NCBI GenBank assembly: GCA_036399055.1
Contig: DASWNX010000036.1
Span: forward strand, 1-64,000
DNA length: 64,000 nucleotides
DNA from: Jatrophihabitans sp.
GTDB lineage: Bacteria > Actinomycetota > Actinomycetes > Mycobacteriales > Jatrophihabitantaceae
Direction of reading: 5' to 3'
The notes beneath the pieces are model-generated. The model searched no databases. It was not told the DNA's origin and saw nothing but the letters and a program-made list of their open reading frames with translations. The position numbers and the translations under genes are program-made. Numbering within the stretch: the stretch's first letter is position 1; every line of letters starts with the position of its first letter. This document shows, in pieces, positions 50,295-60,932 of this stretch.

Positions 50295-50742
50295 CGCGAG
50301 CCCGGCTGGCGTAGCGCACCACGGCCGCGGTGCAGGCGTCCTCGATCAGCGCGCCGGGCAGGTCCTTGCCGAACCGCCGGCTGGCCGCCTGCCGCCAGGA
50401 CACCCCGAGCAGGCTCCCGGCCCCGGCCCCGGCCAGGCCGAGCGAGGCGGCCAGCGCGGTCCGGCCGCGGCTGCCGCCCTCACGGTGGGTCAGGACCGCT
50501 CCGGCCAGGGCCCCGAAGGCCAGCCGTGGCACCAGGCCCTCGGGCCGCAACCGGCTCGGCGCCTGGGGCAGCTTGTCACCGAGCAGCTCACCGGCGGCCG
50601 CGACGCGGGCCAGCCGACGGGCCCAGGGGCTGCCCAGCGGGCCCGCGGAGGAGTTGCCGGTGAGGGTCAGGGCGGCCAGGCCGGAGGTGCTGCGGCTGCC
50701 GGTGGCCAGGCCGAGCAGGGCTGCGCGAGTGAGTGCGGACAT
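50290..50742 (-). CDS. DUF4126-like membrane protein
   Basis: 150 aa. ALLGLATGSRSTSGLAALTL at the N-terminus and AAAGELLGDKLPQAPSRLRPEGLVPRLAFGALAG are typical of DUF4126-type proteins. Several Gly/Ala-rich hydrophobic segments suggest three to four membrane helices. The function is unknown. Confidence 0.75.
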   Translation of the reverse strand: MSALTRAALLGLATGSRSTSGLAALTLTGNSSAGPLGSPWARRLARVAAAGELLGDKLPQAPSRLRPEGLVPRLAFGALAGAVLTHREGGSRGRTALAASLGLAGAGAGSLLGVSWRQAASRRFGKDLPGALIEDACTAAVVRYASRARG

Positions 50743-50807
50743 CTCTGCACCCTATGCGTCCGGCCTGCCTGCGGCGCGTGGCGGCTCCGATGCCCTATCA
50801 ATGACCG

Positions 50808-52425
<1,618 letters not shown>

Positions 52426-52446
52426 GCCGACTCGCCACGCACATGA

Positions 52447-52485
52447 CCGCGCCGCGGTGGCCCGAGCTGGGGCACCGCGGCGCGG
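52447..52485 (+). terminator. 13-bp perfect hairpin after rpf
   Basis: CCGCGCCGCGGTG (52447-52459) pairs perfectly with CACCGCGGCGCGG (52473-52485) around a 13-nt loop. It lies 22 nt after the rpf stop and before the convergent HelD gene end. No U-tract, but the stem is very stable; it may act in both directions. Confidence 0.65.
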
Positions 52486-52529
52486 GCTCGCTCAAGGCCG
52501 GGTCGCCGTGGCCCGCCTGAAGCCCTGAG

Positions 52530-54782
52530 TCAGCGTCCCGGGTCTGCCTCGGGAGCTGCCAGCTCAGCCAGCGCGGCCGGCAGCGGCCGGCTGTGCAGGA
52601 TCCGCAGCCGCTGGGTGGAGCGGGTCATCGCCACGTACAGGTCGCTGGGCCCCCGGCTGGACCCGGACAGGATCGCGGCCGGCTCGACCAGCACCACCAC
52701 GTCGAACTCCAGACCCTTGGACTGAGCCGGTGACAGCACCGCCAGCCGCTCATCGGCCCACGGCTGCTCGCTGAGCGCCTCGGCCAGCTCCGGCTGCGTT
52801 CGCGCGGCGGTGATCACGGCCAGCCGGCCCTCACCCAGGGCGGCGCGCTCGGCCTCGACAGCCCGGACCACCGCCTGCCCCAGCTCACCGCGGACGGGCT
52901 CGGCGGTGGGCGGCCAGTCGCCCTCGCGGGCCGAGGTCATCGCCGTCGCGGCGACTCCGGACTCGGCCAGCGCCGCGGTGGCCACAGCCATGATGCGGCC
53001 CGGGGTGCGGTAGTTGACGGTGAGCTCGGTCAGTCGCCACCGGCCCTCGACATAGGGGTCCAGCATCTGGCCCCAGGACCTCGCGCCCGCCGGTGAGCCG
53101 GTCTGGGCGGTGTCGCCGACCACCGTCATCGACCGGGACGGGCACCGGCGCATCAGCAGCCGCCACTGCATCGCCGAGAGCTCCTGCGCCTCGTCGACCA
53201 CCACATGCCCGAAGGCCCAGCTGCGGTCGCTGGCCGCCTCATCCACCAGCACCCGCCGGGCCGCCGTCGCCTCGTAGCGCTCGGCCAGGGCGTCGGCGGT
53301 CGTCATCTGGGGCGCGTCGGGCTCCATCTCGGCGATCATGTCCAGCACCCGGCCGGCGTACTCGACCTCGTGGGCGCGTTCGGCCGCCGCCGCTCCGGCC
53401 GCCTCGTCGGCATGGGCCTCGTCGGCGCCCAGCAACTCCGCGGCCTCGTCGAGCAACGCGACGTCGGCCGGAGTCCAGGGCGCGGACCGGGGCCGGTACA
53501 GCGCTCGGCGTTCAGCGCCTGAGAACCGCGGCGCGAGCTCGGCGAGGGCGTCGGGGTCGGCGTAGAGGTCGCGCAGCAGCCGCTCGGGGGTCAGCGGCAT
53601 CCAGCACAGGTTGACCTCGCGCCGGACGTCGGCGGACTCGCGCAGCGCGTTGACCAGCTCCGCCCTGGTGTCGGCGTCCAGATCGGTCTTGAGCTCCTTG
53701 GCCAGCCGTCCGGCCAGGCGCTCCAGCAGGTCGCCGACGAACCGGACCCGGGCCACGTTGTGCGGCTTGCGCGACTGCTGCGCCCGGCTGCGGGCCTGCT
53801 CCACGTCGCGCGGGTACAGGGTGACGGCGCTGCCTTCGACCTCGAGCCGCCGCGGGCCGGCCGGCACCCGTTGCCGCGCCTTCACCGCCGCGGCCAGTAG
53901 CCGGGTCATCCGCAGGTCGCCCTTGATGCGCGCCGCATCGGGGCTGTCGACGCCCTGGGCGTCGATCCCGGGGAACAGCTGGCCGGCGGTGGCCAGCACG
54001 ACGCCGGTCTCGCCGAGGCTGGGCAGCACCTGCTCGATGTAGCTGAGGAACCGGGCGTTCGGCCCGACCACCAGCACTCCGCTGCGGGCCAGCCGGTCGC
54101 GATGGGCGTAGAGCAGGTAGGCCGCCCGGTGCAGTGCCACCACGGTCTTGCCGGTGCCCGGACCGCCCTGCACCACCAGCACGCCGGCCAGCGGGGCCCG
54201 GATGATCTCGTCCTGCTCGGCCTGGATGGTCGCCACGATGTCGCGCATCCGGCCGGTCCGGTTGGCGTTGAGCGCCAGCATCAGCGCGCCGTCGGCCGAC
54301 AGCGTCGCGGTGCTGGCGTGTGAGGCGGTGAACCGGTCGAGGTCGAGCACCTCGTCGGAGATGCCGGTGACCTTGCGCCCGGTGGTGCTCAGGTGCCGCC
54401 GGCTGACCACGCCGTCCGGCGCGGCGGGGGTGGCCCGGTAGAACGGTTGCGCGGCCGGCGCCCGCCAGTCCAGCAGCAGCCGGACGCCGTCGACGTCGGT
54501 CAGCCCGATCCGGCCCACATAGCGGTCGGCGCCGTCGGCCATCTTCAGCCGGCCGATGCACAAGCGCTGCTCGACCGCTGCCAGCCGCTGCTGGTTCTGG
54601 GCGTTGAGCGCCAGGAAGGCGTCACGTTCGACCCGGGCGGCCGGGGTGCCCGCCGTGCCGGAACTGCGCAGCTGGGCCAGCGTGCGGGCCGTCTCGATCC
54701 GCAGCTCGTCCAGGCGGGCGTAGCGGATGTCGAGGTCGGCCTGTTCGGCGCGCAGCAGCTCAGCCATCGCCGCGTCGGTCAC
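52530..54782 (-). CDS. helD: HelD-type UvrD-like helicase (RNA polymerase-associated)
   Basis: 750 aa. N-terminal coiled-coil-like arm (LLRAEQADLDIRYARLDELRIETARTLAQL), then YVGRIGLTDVDGVRLLLDWRAPAAQPFYRAT, a HelD hallmark. Helicase motifs: Walker A GGPGTGKT, DEAQELSAMQW, GDTAQTGSP, LTVNYRTPG, and SPAQSKGLEFDVVVLVEP with DLYVAMTRST. The usual length is 700-780 aa. HelD proteins release stalled RNA polymerase; some actinobacterial members (HelR) also protect it from rifampicin. Whether this one does cannot be told here. Confidence 0.9.
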   Translation of the reverse strand: MTDAAMAELLRAEQADLDIRYARLDELRIETARTLAQLRSSGTAGTPAARVERDAFLALNAQNQQRLAAVEQRLCIGRLKMADGADRYVGRIGLTDVDGVRLLLDWRAPAAQPFYRATPAAPDGVVSRRHLSTTGRKVTGISDEVLDLDRFTASHASTATLSADGALMLALNANRTGRMRDIVATIQAEQDEIIRAPLAGVLVVQGGPGTGKTVVALHRAAYLLYAHRDRLARSGVLVVGPNARFLSYIEQVLPSLGETGVVLATAGQLFPGIDAQGVDSPDAARIKGDLRMTRLLAAAVKARQRVPAGPRRLEVEGSAVTLYPRDVEQARSRAQQSRKPHNVARVRFVGDLLERLAGRLAKELKTDLDADTRAELVNALRESADVRREVNLCWMPLTPERLLRDLYADPDALAELAPRFSGAERRALYRPRSAPWTPADVALLDEAAELLGADEAHADEAAGAAAAERAHEVEYAGRVLDMIAEMEPDAPQMTTADALAERYEATAARRVLVDEAASDRSWAFGHVVVDEAQELSAMQWRLLMRRCPSRSMTVVGDTAQTGSPAGARSWGQMLDPYVEGRWRLTELTVNYRTPGRIMAVATAALAESGVAATAMTSAREGDWPPTAEPVRGELGQAVVRAVEAERAALGEGRLAVITAARTQPELAEALSEQPWADERLAVLSPAQSKGLEFDVVVLVEPAAILSGSSRGPSDLYVAMTRSTQRLRILHSRPLPAALAELAAPEADPGR

Positions 54783-54910
54783 TCAGGCTCCCTGTGCTAT
54801 GCCGAGTAAGAAGTGCTCGCCCGGGTACGAGTCGCACTCCGGGGATTGCCACAGGTGTGCCCCCGCCTGCCCTGCCGCCCATCGATCTTGCCCTACCGGC
54901 CGCGGGGCTG

Positions 54911-54952
54911 GGTCAGCGGGACGCCTCACCCGGTCAGCGGGACGCCTGACCC
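54911..54952. repeat. 21-nt tandem duplication
   Basis: Two adjacent units (54911-54931 and 54932-54952) differ at one base, followed by a partial GGTCACC. It lies in the 200-nt gap between the HelD start and the end of the DMT gene, near the expected helD promoter. Confidence 0.85.
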
Positions 54953-54980
54953 GGTCACCTGTCAGCCGAACCCGCGTGCG

Positions 54981-55877
54981 CTAGCCGCCGGGCACTCGCT
55001 GCCGCGCCGGCTGGTCGGTGTCGACCTTGCCGAGCTGGATGACCGAGGCGCCCAGCAGCGCCAGCAGGGTGATGAGGCCAAGGCCCGACCACGGACCGCG
55101 GTGGATGTGCTCGTCATAGACCAGCACCCCCACCACGATGCTCAGCAGCGGATCGACGGTGGCGATCGCCGGCAGGCTGGCTGTCAGCGGGCCGGCCTGA
55201 AAGGCCAGCTGGCTCAGGAACAGCCCGATCGCCCCGACCACCACCACGGTGTAGAGCTGCCAGCTGGTCACGGCCGCCCACGGCCCCTGCGCCACGTGCT
55301 CGCTCAGGCTCTTGAGCAGGGCGGCGGTCGCGGCGTAGACGACGCCGACGGCCACCCCGATCAACGCGGCGGCGCCGGCGGCCGGGCGACGGCGTTGTGC
55401 CAGCACCAGGCAGGCCAGCGCCAACCCCACCCCGGCCGCCGCGGCCACCGCGGCCGGCAGCCGGTCAGGGCCGTCGCCGCCGGCGCCGGGATCAGTCCCG
55501 ACCAGGGACAGGAAGGCGACCAGGCATCCGGTCAGCACCAGCGCCCACCGGATCTCCGCGCCGCTGACCGGGCGGCCCTGCCTGCGGCGCAGCAGCAGCG
55601 AGAACAGCAGCCCGCTGATCAGCAGCGGCTGCACCACCGCCAGCGCGCCCCGGTGCAGGGCCAGCACCTGCAGGCTCAGGCCGACGGCGTCGGCCAGCAC
55701 CCCGGCCAGCCACAACCGGTGGCTGAGGGTGGCCGCCACGAACCGGGCCACCGCGCCGACCCGCAGCAGGCTGACCTGGGGCGCCTGGGCCGCGCTGGAG
55801 TGCTTGAGGTTGGTGGAGATGGCGAAGGCGAGCGCGGAACCAAGGCTCAGGACGACGACGTGCCAGTGCACGGACAT
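54981..55877 (-). CDS. DMT-family (EamA-like) transporter
   Basis: 298 aa with nine or ten hydrophobic helices. WHVVVLSLGSALAFAISTNLKHSSAAQ at the start and PLLSIVVGVLVYDEHIHRGPWSGLGLITLLALLGASVIQL at the end follow the two-repeat EamA/DMT pattern (the xxxGxxxxxE-type closing helices). The substrate is unknown. The tail TDQPARQRVPGG is cytoplasmic. Confidence 0.82.
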   Translation of the reverse strand: MSVHWHVVVLSLGSALAFAISTNLKHSSAAQAPQVSLLRVGAVARFVAATLSHRLWLAGVLADAVGLSLQVLALHRGALAVVQPLLISGLLFSLLLRRRQGRPVSGAEIRWALVLTGCLVAFLSLVGTDPGAGGDGPDRLPAAVAAAAGVGLALACLVLAQRRRPAAGAAALIGVAVGVVYAATAALLKSLSEHVAQGPWAAVTSWQLYTVVVVGAIGLFLSQLAFQAGPLTASLPAIATVDPLLSIVVGVLVYDEHIHRGPWSGLGLITLLALLGASVIQLGKVDTDQPARQRVPGG

Positions 55878-56221
55878 CCACAGCTCCGTTTCCGCCTGTG
55901 CCAGACGACTCAGGGCGCCCCCGTCCCTTCCCGGCCTGCGAAGGGTAACCGAGCCCCGGATGAGGCTTGGCGGTCGGCTGCGGCGAGCCGAAAGCCGCGC
56001 CGAGCCCCAGCGAGCCCCAGCGAGCCCTGGCGAGCCCCGGCGAGCCGCGTGGAGCCGGCCGGCAGGAGTTCTCGCGCGCCGTGGCGCTACGGCGAGGGCG
56101 TCCTCGGTACGATCCGAAAGATGTCATCAGCCTCTTGTCCCGACCCGCCCCCAGCCGCCCGGCGACCTGCCGGCGGTCGGCGACCCGGTTCGGACAGCCG
56201 GCAGGCCGGTGGCCCCGGCGG
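55878..56221. other. 344-nt region with decanucleotide repeats, no gene
   Basis: Five head-to-tail copies of a CGAGCCCCAG-like 10-mer occupy 56001-56050 (the last three degenerate). Frames here encode only low-complexity Pro/Arg/Ser sequence. It should contain the divergent promoters of the DMT gene and the glycosyltransferase gene, but I cannot assign them. Confidence 0.6.
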
Positions 56222-57412
56222 ATGAGGATCGCGCACGTCACCGACTGCTACCTCCCCCGGCTGGGGGGCATCGAACGTCAGGTGCAGGGGCTGGCCACTG
56301 CCCAACTGGCGGCCGGTCACCAGGTCACGGTGATCACCTCGGTGCCGGCGAACGCCTCGCTGCCTGCCCCGGCAGAGCCGGGCGAGCTGACGGTGCTCAG
56401 GCCGGCCGAGTCCAGCGGGCGTCCCGGCTCGATTCGCTACCTGAGCAGCCTGCGTGGCCGGCAGGCGGTGCGGCGCGGCGGGTATGACCTCGTGCACGTG
56501 CACGCCTCGACCTTCTCGCCGCTGGCCTACCTGGCCGCCGGCGCCGCCAGCAGGTCCGGCATGGCGACCGTGGCGACGTTGCACTCGCTGTGGTCCTACG
56601 CCACGCCGATCTTCCGGGGCGCCGACGCCGCGCTGGACTGGCGCGCCTGGCCGATCACCTGGACGGCGGTGAGCACCGCGGCGGCCGACTCGCTGTCGCA
56701 GGTGCTACGACCGGGTGTGGAGATCTCGGTGCTGGCCAACGGCGTGTCTCCCGAACGCTGGCGGCTGCCCCCTCGGCCCAGGGACCCGGAACGGGTGGTG
56801 ATCGTCAGCGTGATGCGGCTGGCGGCCCGCAAGCGCCCGATGCAGTTGCTCAAGGTCCTGCGCGCGGTCCGTGCCCAGGTGCCGGCCGGCATCAGCGTCC
56901 AGGCCCAGATCATCGGCGCCGGCCCGCAGCGGGACGCCATGCTCGCCTACTTGCGGCGGCACCGGATGACCGGCTGGGTCGAGCTGACCGGCCAACTGGA
57001 TCAGCCGGCGATCCGCGACCGGTTCGCCGACGCCGACCTCTACGTCTCCCCGGCCACCCTGGAGTCCTTCGGCATCGCCGCCCTGGAGGCGCGCTGCGCG
57101 GGCCTGCCGGTGCTGGCCTTCGCCGGAACCGGGGTGTCGGACTTCATCGAGCACGGGCACAACGGACTGCTGGTGCGCAGCGACGACCAGCTGGCGACCG
57201 CGCTGGCGAGGCTGGCCTGCTCGCCGGCTGAACGGGCCAGGCTGTCGGGCCCCACGCCGCCCGGCGCCGGGGGCGGCAGCGAGTCCGGCTACACCTGGGA
57301 CCAGGTGCTGCAGACCTGCGAGCAGGTGTACCGGCGGGCTTGTGAACAGGCCAGCCGCCCGATGCCGCCCGCTCTGGTCCCTGGGTCGCTGCCCGCGCTG
57401 CCTTCCCCATGA
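56222..57412 (+). CDS. GT4-family glycosyltransferase
   Basis: 396 aa, GT-B fold. MRIAHVTDCYLPRLGGIERQVQ is the acceptor-domain start; YDLVHVHASTFSPLAYL and TLHSL follow; the donor domain has VIVSVMRLAARKRPMQLLKVL and ATLESFGIAALEARCAGLPVLAF (EX7E). The end is Pro-rich. The product could be a PIM-like lipid, a glycolipid or a low-molecular-weight thiol. The coupled PIG-L deacetylase suggests a GlcNAc-containing substrate, as in mycothiol-type chemistry, but the classical mshA/mshB features are not clear enough to name it. Confidence 0.88.
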   Translation: MRIAHVTDCYLPRLGGIERQVQGLATAQLAAGHQVTVITSVPANASLPAPAEPGELTVLRPAESSGRPGSIRYLSSLRGRQAVRRGGYDLVHVHASTFSPLAYLAAGAASRSGMATVATLHSLWSYATPIFRGADAALDWRAWPITWTAVSTAAADSLSQVLRPGVEISVLANGVSPERWRLPPRPRDPERVVIVSVMRLAARKRPMQLLKVLRAVRAQVPAGISVQAQIIGAGPQRDAMLAYLRRHRMTGWVELTGQLDQPAIRDRFADADLYVSPATLESFGIAALEARCAGLPVLAFAGTGVSDFIEHGHNGLLVRSDDQLATALARLACSPAERARLSGPTPPGAGGGSESGYTWDQVLQTCEQVYRRACEQASRPMPPALVPGSLPALPSP

Positions 57413-58200
57413 GCTTCTGCCTGGTGTCCTTCCACGCCCATCCCGACGACGAGGCGCTGCTGACAGCGGGCGTCCTGGCACGGGCCGCGGCCGAGGGGCA
57501 CCGGGTCGTCCTGGTGGTCGCCACCCGAGGTGAGGCCGGGCTCAGCGCCGGCCTGCCGGGCAGCGGCCTCGGCGACCGCCGCGCCGACGAGCTGGACCGT
57601 TCGGCCGCCGCGCTCGGCTGCGCCAAGGTGATCCGGCTGGACTACCCGGATTCGGGGATGCGCAACGAGCACCACGGCTTCGCCTCACTGCCGGTGGACG
57701 AGCCGGCCGAGCGGCTGGCCGCGATCCTGCGGGCCGAGCAGGCCGACGCCCTGACGGTGTATGACCGCAACGGCGGCTACGGCCACCCCGACCACGTGCA
57801 GGTGCACCGGGTCGGGCATCGAGCCGCCGACCTGGCCGGCACCCGGCTGGTGCTGGAGGCCACCGTGGACCGGACCGCGCTGATCCGGGCGCTGTCGCTG
57901 GTGCGCTGGACCAGGCTGCTGCCGGCAGACTTCGCCCCGCACCGGCTGCGGCACAGCTACAGCGACCGGGCCTCGATCACGCACCGCATCGATGTCCGCG
58001 CCTACGCCGATCACAAGCGCCGGTCGATGGCCGCCCACGCCAGCCAGGCCGGCGGTGGCGCCGGCACCCGGACGTTGGCGTTCTTCCTGAGGCTGCCGCG
58101 CCCGCTCTACCGCCGGGTTTTCGGGGCTGAGTGGTTCATCGAGGCCGGACGGGCGCCGTCTCGCCCGCCGCTGACGGACCTGTTCGCCAGCCTGCGCTAG
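57409..58200 (+). CDS. PIG-L family deacetylase
   Basis: 263 aa. FHAHPDDEALLTAG carries the zinc-binding HPDDE motif and GGYGHPDHVQVHR the third zinc His with its context; LVVATRGEAG lies between. Family members deacetylate GlcNAc-linked substrates (MshB, Mca and related). The ATG at 57409 overlaps the glycosyltransferase stop (ATGA), so both act in one pathway, of unknown product. Confidence 0.9.
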   Translation: MSFCLVSFHAHPDDEALLTAGVLARAAAEGHRVVLVVATRGEAGLSAGLPGSGLGDRRADELDRSAAALGCAKVIRLDYPDSGMRNEHHGFASLPVDEPAERLAAILRAEQADALTVYDRNGGYGHPDHVQVHRVGHRAADLAGTRLVLEATVDRTALIRALSLVRWTRLLPADFAPHRLRHSYSDRASITHRIDVRAYADHKRRSMAAHASQAGGGAGTRTLAFFLRLPRPLYRRVFGAEWFIEAGRAPSRPPLTDLFASLR

Positions 58201-58229
58201 CACTTCTCACGCGGGTTCGGCGCCGGGTC

Positions 58230-58325
58230 TTGACAGCGAGCCAATGTTACGTAGAGTGACCATACGAAAGCCGCTAAACCTTCGTGTCTCCCCCGTGGCA
58301 TGAATGGCGTAGCGGCTTTCGCCTT
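58230..58325 (+). ncRNA. Candidate small RNA with its own promoter
   Basis: TTGACA (58230-58235), 16-nt spacer and TAGAGT (58252-58257) form a good sigma-70-type promoter. Seven nt downstream starts CGAAAGCCGCTA (58265-58276), which pairs perfectly over 12 bp with TAGCGGCTTTCG (58310-58321). The 33-nt loop contains TCTCCCCCGTG, whose CTCCCCC could pair with Shine-Dalgarno sequences. It lies between two convergent genes and has no protein-like frame. C-rich loops recall actinobacterial 6C-type RNAs, but this is not that family by its sequence. A leader of an antisense transcript is an alternative. Confidence 0.5.
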
Positions 58326-58388
58326 GCCTGAACGGCGTGCGCCTTTGCCTGAACGGCGTGCGCCTTCGCCTGAACGGCGTGCGCGCCG
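58326..58388. repeat. 21-nt tandem repeat, three copies
   Basis: Three near-identical units beginning GCCTGAACGGCGTGCGCCTT at 58326, 58347 and 58368 lie directly after the candidate small RNA and end at the stop of the convergent LPG-synthase-like gene. They may serve as a transcription end region or simply be slippage products. Confidence 0.85.
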
Positions 58389-58389
58389 G

Positions 58390-60828
58390 CTAGAGGGCCT
58401 CCCGGCGCAGCAGCCAGCGCATGGCCAGCCAGCCGGCCGGCACCGGCAGCCAGAAGGTGGCCAGCCGGTACAGCAGGACGGCGCTGATGGCCGCGGCGCT
58501 GGGCATGCCGGCCGCCGCCAGCCCGGTTGACAGCGCGATCTCGACCGCGCCCAGGCCGCCGGGCGTGGGAGCGACCGACCCGATGGCGGCGCCGGCCAGG
58601 TACACCACCGCCACCTGCGCCAGCGGAACCTCGCCGTCGAATGCCAGCACCGAGAACCACAGCGCCGCGATGTAGCTGCCGTTGAGCAGCAGCGCCCCCA
58701 GCACTCCCTGGGTCAGCTTGGCCGGGCTGGTCAGCAGGTGCAGCAGCCTGGGCAACGCCTCGTGCAACGGCGGCAGCAGCCGGGCCAGCAGCCAGCGCCG
58801 CGCGGCCGGCACCGCCAACGTGACCGAGACCAGCACGCCCAGGGCGCCCAGGATGCCGAAGGCCCAGCCCGGGATGGGCACCTCGTGCTGGCTCGAGACC
58901 CCGGTGGCAGCGGCGAAGGCGATCAGCAGCACCACGTGCGAGGCGCCGTTGACCACCTGGGCCATCCCGACGCTGGTCGCCGCCCCGGCCGTCCGGAGCC
59001 CGGCTTTGCGCAGGTAGCGTAGGTTGACGGCCAGGCCGCCCACCGCGGGCGGGGTCACGAAGCCGGCGAACGAGGCAGCCAGCTGCGCCAGCACGGTCCG
59101 GGCGAAGGAGAGCTTCTCCCCCACGTAGCCGGTCAGGGACAGGGCCGCGGCCAGGTAGCTGGCCGCGGAGGCGGCCAGCACCAACGGCAGCCACTCCCAG
59201 CGGGCGCTGGCCAGCACCGTGACCAGGTCCACCGAGCCGAGCTGGCCGACGATCAGGTAACCGGCGACGATGACGGCCACCACCGAGATGATGGTGCGCG
59301 GGCGGACCCGTTCCACCCGGACCGGCTCCGGCGGAAGCTGGTGGGTCTGGCCCTCGATCTCCTCCCGGAGCGCCTCCATGAGATCGGGGTCCTCCCGGAT
59401 CGCCTCGCGGGTCTGCCGGCTCAGCGCGATCGGCTGCAGCACCGCGACGGTGGCCGCCAGCTCGTCGTCGGTGAGCACCCCGCGGGCGCTGCGCACCGCA
59501 CGCTGCACGCCCACCAGCGCGACGGTGCTGATCAGCAGCTCCGCGCGATCGAGGTTGATCCGCAGGTCGGTGGCGAAGGCGGTGCCGTCCTGCGGGATGG
59601 GCAGCAACACCGACCCGCCCGGCTCCACCAGCAGGTTGGCCGCGCGCAGCCCCGGATGGGTGATCCGGCTCCGGTGCAGCTTCAGCACGCTGGCCCACAG
59701 CTCGTCGAGCTGTTGGTCGGTCGGTTCCCGCAGGGGGCTGCCGGCCACGCGCTCGTAGACCAGGACGATCGCGTCCGCGCCGCAGCGCACCCCGGCCAGC
59801 AGCCTGGGCGTCGCGACGCCGGTAGCCGCCGTCGCCATCGCCATCAGCGACCGGTGCTCAGCCAGCCGCTCCAACGACAGCGCCGGGGACGAGGCGATCT
59901 CAGCGCGGATCCGGAGCAGCCGGTAGGCGTTGTAGACCGCTCCCGAGGCGACCAGGTCCCGGTCCAGCACGTGCACCTTCAACTGCCGGCCCCCGGAGTC
60001 GACGCCGAGATAGCTGCGGTGCTCCTGGCCGGCCGGCCGGATCCGCTCCAGGCGGCGCAGCAGAATGCCCCGGCCCGCCAGCGCGGCGGCGACCTGGCGG
60101 GCGTCTGGCCGCTTGTTCACGCTGCCGGCGAGGTAGCGCACCGCTATGCCGACGGTCGCTCCGACCACCATGCTGAGCAGCAGCGACAGCAGTGACGCTC
60201 TGGTGGAGGTGAGGACCGACACCACGTACAGGGCGGTGACGCTGATCAGCAGGGACCGCCAGCGCGGGTCGTGGGCCACCCCGACGACCGCGACGAAGGC
60301 CAGCAGCGCGGCCAGGTAGGTGTCCAACGGCCGGACCGGGTCACCGAGGCCCGGCCGGATCAGCGCCGACTGCAGCGCCTGGGAGGCGAAGGCCTCGATC
60401 AGCCGGTCCAACACCCGGACCACCGCGATCGCGATCATCCCGGTGAGCAGCGCCTCGATCAGCCGACGGGTCTGCGAGCGCACGATCTCACGCACCATGA
60501 AGGCCAGCGTCAGAGCCAACGCGGCGAAGGCTGCCAGCGTCCGCAGGGCCGGCGTCAGCACCGGAGGCAGGTTGGCCAGCAGCCTGACCAGATCGTCGTT
60601 GACGCCACGGCCGGTGTCACTGGCGATCAGCCCCAGGCCGGTCAGCAGCAGCCCGGCCAGCAGCAGGACGGTGAGCCGGACCAGGTCAAGGGGCCGGCGC
60701 ACCCGGACCGGGTTGACATCGATGACTTCCAGGCCCGGCGGCGGTTGGCCGGTCCCGGTGAAGACGGCAGCCGATCCGGTCCGAGCCGCCGTCCACGCCT
60801 GAGACAGCTTGGGGCGCTGAGGCTTCAC
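58390..60828 (-). CDS. Membrane protein: kinase-like domain plus lysylphosphatidylglycerol synthase-type (UPF0104) helices
   Basis: 812 aa. Residues about 40-235 hold several membrane helices. Residues about 240-480 resemble an aminoglycoside-phosphotransferase/ABC1-like kinase (YLGVDSGGRQLKVHVLDRD, AIVLVYERVAGSPL, VLKLHRSRITHPGLRAANLLVE), where the catalytic HxD is replaced by HPGLRAAN. The C-terminal ~320 residues are an UPF0104/MprF-like flippase region (TPPAVGGLAVNLRYLRKAGL, IGSVAPTPGGLGAVEIALSTGL). It may move or modify a lipid-linked molecule; no lysyl-transferase domain is present. Confidence 0.82.
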   Translation of the reverse strand: MKPQRPKLSQAWTAARTGSAAVFTGTGQPPPGLEVIDVNPVRVRRPLDLVRLTVLLLAGLLLTGLGLIASDTGRGVNDDLVRLLANLPPVLTPALRTLAAFAALALTLAFMVREIVRSQTRRLIEALLTGMIAIAVVRVLDRLIEAFASQALQSALIRPGLGDPVRPLDTYLAALLAFVAVVGVAHDPRWRSLLISVTALYVVSVLTSTRASLLSLLLSMVVGATVGIAVRYLAGSVNKRPDARQVAAALAGRGILLRRLERIRPAGQEHRSYLGVDSGGRQLKVHVLDRDLVASGAVYNAYRLLRIRAEIASSPALSLERLAEHRSLMAMATAATGVATPRLLAGVRCGADAIVLVYERVAGSPLREPTDQQLDELWASVLKLHRSRITHPGLRAANLLVEPGGSVLLPIPQDGTAFATDLRINLDRAELLISTVALVGVQRAVRSARGVLTDDELAATVAVLQPIALSRQTREAIREDPDLMEALREEIEGQTHQLPPEPVRVERVRPRTIISVVAVIVAGYLIVGQLGSVDLVTVLASARWEWLPLVLAASAASYLAAALSLTGYVGEKLSFARTVLAQLAASFAGFVTPPAVGGLAVNLRYLRKAGLRTAGAATSVGMAQVVNGASHVVLLIAFAAATGVSSQHEVPIPGWAFGILGALGVLVSVTLAVPAARRWLLARLLPPLHEALPRLLHLLTSPAKLTQGVLGALLLNGSYIAALWFSVLAFDGEVPLAQVAVVYLAGAAIGSVAPTPGGLGAVEIALSTGLAAAGMPSAAAISAVLLYRLATFWLPVPAGWLAMRWLLRREAL

Positions 60829-60874
60829 TGGCGAACACCGTGGCGGTCCGGTCGGTGGCTGCTGCTAGGACAAG

Positions 60875-60900
60875 CGCGAGGGTATTACAGGCCCCTCGCG
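60875..60900. other. Inverted repeat between the GGDEF-EAL and LPG-synthase-like genes
   Basis: CGCGAGGG (60875-60882) pairs with CCCTCGCG (60893-60900) around a 10-nt loop. It lies downstream of the GGDEF-EAL stop and upstream of the next start on the same strand, so it could be a terminator or an operator. Confidence 0.4.
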
Positions 60901-60932
60901 CCCCGTCGAGCCCGAGCTCACCCCGCGGCGCC

